From NCBI GenBank assembly GCA_030612095.1, contig JAUWOO010000087.1, forward strand, positions 1-7,623: 7,623 bases of DNA, written 5' to 3'. Origin of the DNA: Thermoplasmatota archaeon. GTDB taxonomy: Archaea > Thermoplasmatota > E2 > DHVEG-1. A program made the position numbers and the translations under genes. Positions 4,884 through 7,623 of this stretch are shown here, piece after piece. The notes beneath the pieces are model-generated. The model was not told the DNA's origin, ran no database searches, and worked only from the letters and a program-made list of their open reading frames with translations. Each line of letters begins with the position of its first letter. The stretch's first letter is position 1.

Positions 4884-6456
4884 TGAGTATTTTATCTACT
4901 TCTCTATCATCAACATCTGTTATGTATGGGATGCCACTGATGTCCGCTGATTCTTTCGTCAACGCAGCTATATCGTCTCGTGAGATATACCCCAATGAGA
5001 ATTTACGGCATCCTGCCATAATCTGTCTTAGTCCTTGGTTAAGCCGTTCCATGTATGTGTAAACGCCAAGAGCACCCGTTGGAACTTTTTCAAAGTTTTT
5101 CCCAAGTTTTCTTTTAAGATCAGGTGCAGTAACAAATATCTCCTCCTTTGTATCTCCAAATCTCTGTACATATACTGGAACCATATTTTCATCGATTTTT
5201 TTGCCAATTGTTTTGCCAACCATGGCTGCTGCAAGAGGTGCCCTTGCCATTCCGATAAGTTTGAAGTATGGTGCTCCAAGTGCCAGACCTTTTAACATCT
5301 GATCTTCAAATGAAAAGCCACCTGCTATGGCGATATCTGGAACATACTCTCCTTTTTTAGCAAGTTTATCAGCGTATTTATATAGCAATGAATGTAGTTC
5401 TACCTCTGGTACTCCCCATTCGTTCATCATTCTCCAGGGGCTCATGCCTGTTCCTCCGCCTGCGGCATCAACAGTTAAAAGGTCGATTTTTGCCTTGGAC
5501 GCATATTTTAATGCCTGGGCCAGGGCTACTGGACGGTATGCACCTGTTTTTAGGAAGACATGTTTTGCGCCAAGATCTCTAAGTTCTTTCACTCTTTTCA
5601 AGAAAGCATCTTCTGTTACCATGCCAACTCGAGAATGTCTTTCGAATTCTTTGAAATTGCCTTTTTCAAATGCCTTGATGATGTCTGGGTCAGTTGGATC
5701 AGGAATAACGATATATCCCCGCTTTTTCAAAAGTTGCGCTTTTTTAAGATCCTTGATCTTGACTTCACCACCGATATTTTTTGCTCCCTGTCCCCATTTA
5801 AGTTCAACAGCATCAACGTCAAGTTCAGAGATTGCATATTCATGGACGCCTAACATTGTATCCTCTACATTTGCTTGTACAATTATAGCACCGTAGCCAC
5901 CTTGCTGCCATTTTTTATATAGGTTAACTCGCCATTCAAGTTCTGGCGAGTGTTTTACTTTTCCTTTAACAATTTCGGATTCTGGATCCATCCCACATAC
6001 GTTTTCTCCGATTGTAAGTGGAATGCCAGTGAGTGCAGCACCTATTGCAAGTCCTTCCCAGTTATTTTTTGCAATGGATGTTGAACCAAGCCCTGGTATT
6101 ATTGACGGCATCCTTAGTTTGATTTTCTTATCTCTTCCAATTGTTGTCTCAAGACTCACATTGGAAAATATTGCTTTGTCACTATCAGCTTCCATTCCCT
6201 GTGCTCCGACAACTCCTCCGAGTATTGTGAAATGGGAAAGATCCACGGGGTAGTTTTTTTCAGAAGCCGATGTGATTATTCCATAAGGTTGCGGATAGAT
6301 AATTTCATGCCCTCGGTAAGCAGATTTGCCTATCTCGCACATCCCAACGCAACCATCAACACATGTTGCACACATTCCACTAATTGCGCTAATCGCCCCT
6401 TCTGTCCTGTTTTTACTCAGCGTAGCTGCAGATGCATTTATCTTTGTTAATGCCAT
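4876..6456 (-). CDS. gltB: FMN-binding glutamate synthase domain protein (archaeal GltB-like)
   Basis: Forms glutamate from 2-oxoglutarate and ammonia or glutamine nitrogen at an FMN centre. The 526-residue protein corresponds to the central FMN (TIM-barrel) domain of bacterial GltB, not the 1,500-residue whole: no N-terminal glutaminase with a catalytic Cys and no C-terminal GXGXG domain. Residues 29-40 carry CxxCxxxCxxxC, a likely 4Fe-4S site in place of the cysteines found after the barrel in GltB. The barrel shows VELKWGQGAKNIGG, DAAGGGTGMSPW (330-341, the glycine-rich loop over FMN) and AIAGGFSFEDQMLKGLALGA (phosphate-binding end, G379-G380). Start: GGAGGT (6464-6469) is 7 bases before ATG at 6454-6456; a TTG five codons upstream overlaps that SD and is rejected. 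It follows the iron-sulfur gene by 22 bases and ends in TAA inside a terminator stem. Glutaminase and GXGXG partners may be separate genes outside the window. Confidence 0.92.
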   Translation of the reverse strand: MALTKINASAATLSKNRTEGAISAISGMCATCVDGCVGMCEIGKSAYRGHEIIYPQPYGIITSASEKNYPVDLSHFTILGGVVGAQGMEADSDKAIFSNVSLETTIGRDKKIKLRMPSIIPGLGSTSIAKNNWEGLAIGAALTGIPLTIGENVCGMDPESEIVKGKVKHSPELEWRVNLYKKWQQGGYGAIIVQANVEDTMLGVHEYAISELDVDAVELKWGQGAKNIGGEVKIKDLKKAQLLKKRGYIVIPDPTDPDIIKAFEKGNFKEFERHSRVGMVTEDAFLKRVKELRDLGAKHVFLKTGAYRPVALAQALKYASKAKIDLLTVDAAGGGTGMSPWRMMNEWGVPEVELHSLLYKYADKLAKKGEYVPDIAIAGGFSFEDQMLKGLALGAPYFKLIGMARAPLAAAMVGKTIGKKIDENMVPVYVQRFGDTKEEIFVTAPDLKRKLGKNFEKVPTGALGVYTYMERLNQGLRQIMAGCRKFSLGYISRDDIAALTKESADISGIPYITDVDDREVDKILNG

Positions 6457-6478
6457 ATTTTTTACCTCCAAATCATTT

Positions 6479-7180
6479 CTATTTTCCTTTTTTTTCTTTA
6501 ATTTTCTTTCTTCCTAATTCCTTATAACACCATCCACATGTTTCCAAAAAACACATTTTGTCATCCTCATCCTCCAAGCAAACCGGTTCAATATTGGCGC
6601 AAGCACCACATACATCGCCTGGGGGATCAGGACCTTGACAACGTAATTCACAGGCGGGGCAAATATACATACATGCACCGCATGTCCTGCAAACATCAGA
6701 TTTAATATCAAAAGGAGTTGTTATCTTCCTATCTTTTCCCCTGTTGACAAAGCCTATTGCTTTTGCATCCATCTGTTCAGCACACATGCGAACACATAGT
6801 CCACAAAGAATGCAGTCACTATGTTCTACTTTGAATCGCACTTTTGTTACTTCCATCGCTGCGGCAAGATCTTGAATTGTTTTTGATGATGGGCACATTG
6901 CAAGTAACAGTTCGACCAACATTTTCCTTGATTCTACAACGCGCTTAGAATTTGTTCGCACAGACAGTCCTTCCTCAGCGGGATATGTGCATGACGAAAC
7001 GAGTTTTGCATTAGCTCCTTTGCCTATTTCTACAATGCATAGGCGGCATGCACCGTAGTCTGTTAACCCGTCATGGTGGCATAATGTAGGGATAGGTATG
7101 CCATAAAATTGGGCGACATCTAGTATGGATGATCCTTCTTCCACTTGAGCATCAAGACCATCTATTGTTAGGTTGATCAT
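6479..7180 (-). CDS. 2Fe-2S/4Fe-4S electron-transfer protein (NuoG/HoxU-like N-terminal type)
   Basis: A 233-residue iron-sulfur protein with 21 cysteines. Residues 1-75 are a plant-type ferredoxin fold with a 2Fe-2S motif C34-x10-C45-x2-C48-x15-C64. The His-Cys cluster that follows in NuoG and HoxU is missing; the region reads LLLAMCPSSKTIQDLAAAM. Two 4Fe-4S motifs follow, C123-x2-C126-x2-C129-x3-C133 and C164-x2-C167-x2-C170-x3-C174-P. The tail adds eight more cysteines (177, 181, 191, 194, 201, 210, 215, 218), four of them in close pairs, then a Lys-rich end. It probably carries electrons from the GltD-type flavoprotein encoded immediately upstream, with which it overlaps by ATGA, to the synthase downstream. 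AAGGAGG 7 bases before ATG is a strong SD. It ends in TAG, followed one codon later by TGA. Other diaphorase or hydrogenase roles are possible for this fold, but the neighbours favour glutamate synthase. Confidence 0.87.
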   Translation of the reverse strand: MINLTIDGLDAQVEEGSSILDVAQFYGIPIPTLCHHDGLTDYGACRLCIVEIGKGANAKLVSSCTYPAEEGLSVRTNSKRVVESRKMLVELLLAMCPSSKTIQDLAAAMEVTKVRFKVEHSDCILCGLCVRMCAEQMDAKAIGFVNRGKDRKITTPFDIKSDVCRTCGACMYICPACELRCQGPDPPGDVCGACANIEPVCLEDEDDKMCFLETCGWCYKELGRKKIKEKKGK

Positions 7181-7623
7181 ATGGCTGCCTCCTTGACTTT
7201 TTTCTCTTGTTCCATTTTTTCTTGTAGTTCTATTTCAAGGTCACATCGCAGGCAACGCTTTGCCTCTTTCATCGCTATACTTTTTGAATAACATAATTCA
7301 ACTTCATCGAAATTGCCCTTTCTTTTGTCACTGGACAAGGTTGAAGGGTTTTGCATCTTGTATTTTACAGGTTCTACCTCGGGATCGAAAAACGTATCAA
7401 CTTTCTTATGTTCCCGCCATGAATATGTTCTTGTCCTATCTTTTGTAAGATATTGGTCTATGTTTACCGCTGCACGTTCTCCCGATGCTATTGCATTAAT
7501 TACAGTAGCAGGACCTGATACGACATCTCCGCCTGAAAAAACACCGGGTATACTTGTTACCCCATTTTTATCACAACTTACGGTTCCATCTGGCTTTGTT
7601 TCAACATCAAGCCCGGTAAAAAG
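7177..7623 (-). CDS. gltD: GltD-type NAD(P)H-dependent FAD oxidoreductase, C-terminal part
   Basis: The last 148 residues of a flavoprotein cut by the right edge. GVFSGGDVVSGPATVINAIASGERAA (split here as GVFSGGDVVSG at 27-37 and PATVINAIASG after it) is the second FAD-binding segment of the GltD / glutamate synthase small-subunit family, which oxidises NAD(P)H and feeds electrons to iron-sulfur centres. The C-terminus carries AKRCLRCDLE, a CxxC motif common in relatives with an attached ferredoxin domain, then a charged tail. Between these lies a spacer of about 85 residues typical of NfnB- and HydB-associated forms rather than the shortest GltD. TGA at 7177-7179 overlaps the next gene's ATG, so this is the first visible gene of the three-gene operon. 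Whether N-terminal parts add NuoF-like or ferredoxin domains cannot be seen. Confidence 0.88.
   Translation of the reverse strand, partial: LFTGLDVETKPDGTVSCDKNGVTSIPGVFSGGDVVSGPATVINAIASGERAAVNIDQYLTKDRTRTYSWREHKKVDTFFDPEVEPVKYKMQNPSTLSSDKRKGNFDEVELCYSKSIAMKEAKRCLRCDLEIELQEKMEQEKKVKEAAI

Noticed and set aside
5327..5896. Plus-strand open frame of 189 codons
   Set aside because: It is fully antisense to the glutamate synthase gene, whose minus-strand protein is unmistakable; the Ser/Pro/Phe-rich product is a shadow.
1..7623. CRISPR array, insertion sequence, tRNA or rRNA gene
   Set aside because: No evenly spaced repeats, transposase motifs, terminal inverted repeats or conserved RNA segments were seen on either strand.

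Overview
The window looks like the chromosome of an archaeon, most likely a member of the Thermoplasmatota close to Methanomassiliicoccales. The evidence is an archaeal transcription factor B (TFB) gene, whose core closely matches what I remember of TFBs from that group, archaeal TATA boxes, Shine-Dalgarno (SD) sites of the GGAGGTGA type, a DUF2582 winged-helix protein and an alpha-type archaeal glutamine synthetase. Base composition is AT-rich. Among the eight clear protein genes whose stop is in the window's readable frame, TGA is used most often, TAA once and TAG once. The lineage call is inference from remembered sequences; no search was run.

Layout, left to right. 1-596 (minus): 5' part of a TFB gene cut by the window edge; its only usable start (TTG) is separated from the zinc ribbon by an in-frame TAG. 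597-1083: divergent promoter region with a palindromic TATA box, a possible 52-residue ORF on the plus strand and about 220 bases with no gene seen. 1084-1872 (minus): seven-helix membrane acyltransferase of the DUF1624 type. 1873-2164: divergent promoter region holding a 21-codon micro-ORF with a perfect SD. 2165-2554 (plus): tandem winged-helix protein. 2564-3291 (minus): two-gene operon of a winged-helix regulator and a small beta-rich protein, joined by an ATGA overlap. 3393-4754 (minus): glnA with its own promoter and a candidate operator. 4876-7623 (minus): three-gene operon, in transcription order a GltD-type flavoprotein (C-terminal part only), a 2Fe-2S/4Fe-4S electron carrier and an FMN-binding glutamate synthase domain protein, ending in a hairpin/T-tract terminator.

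The right half is a GS-GOGAT ammonia-assimilation locus. The GltD-type protein would oxidise NAD(P)H, the iron-sulfur protein would pass electrons to the FMN synthase domain, and glutamine synthetase would supply glutamine. The glutaminase domain that releases ammonia from glutamine is not in any complete protein here and may lie upstream of the window. The regulator pair just downstream of glnA could belong to nitrogen control, but only position supports that.

The most interesting observation is the amber codon near the start of TFB. In a lineage where pyrrolysine is encoded by TAG it could be read as an amino acid; otherwise it is an assembly error, an unannotated start or a real lesion in a core transcription factor.
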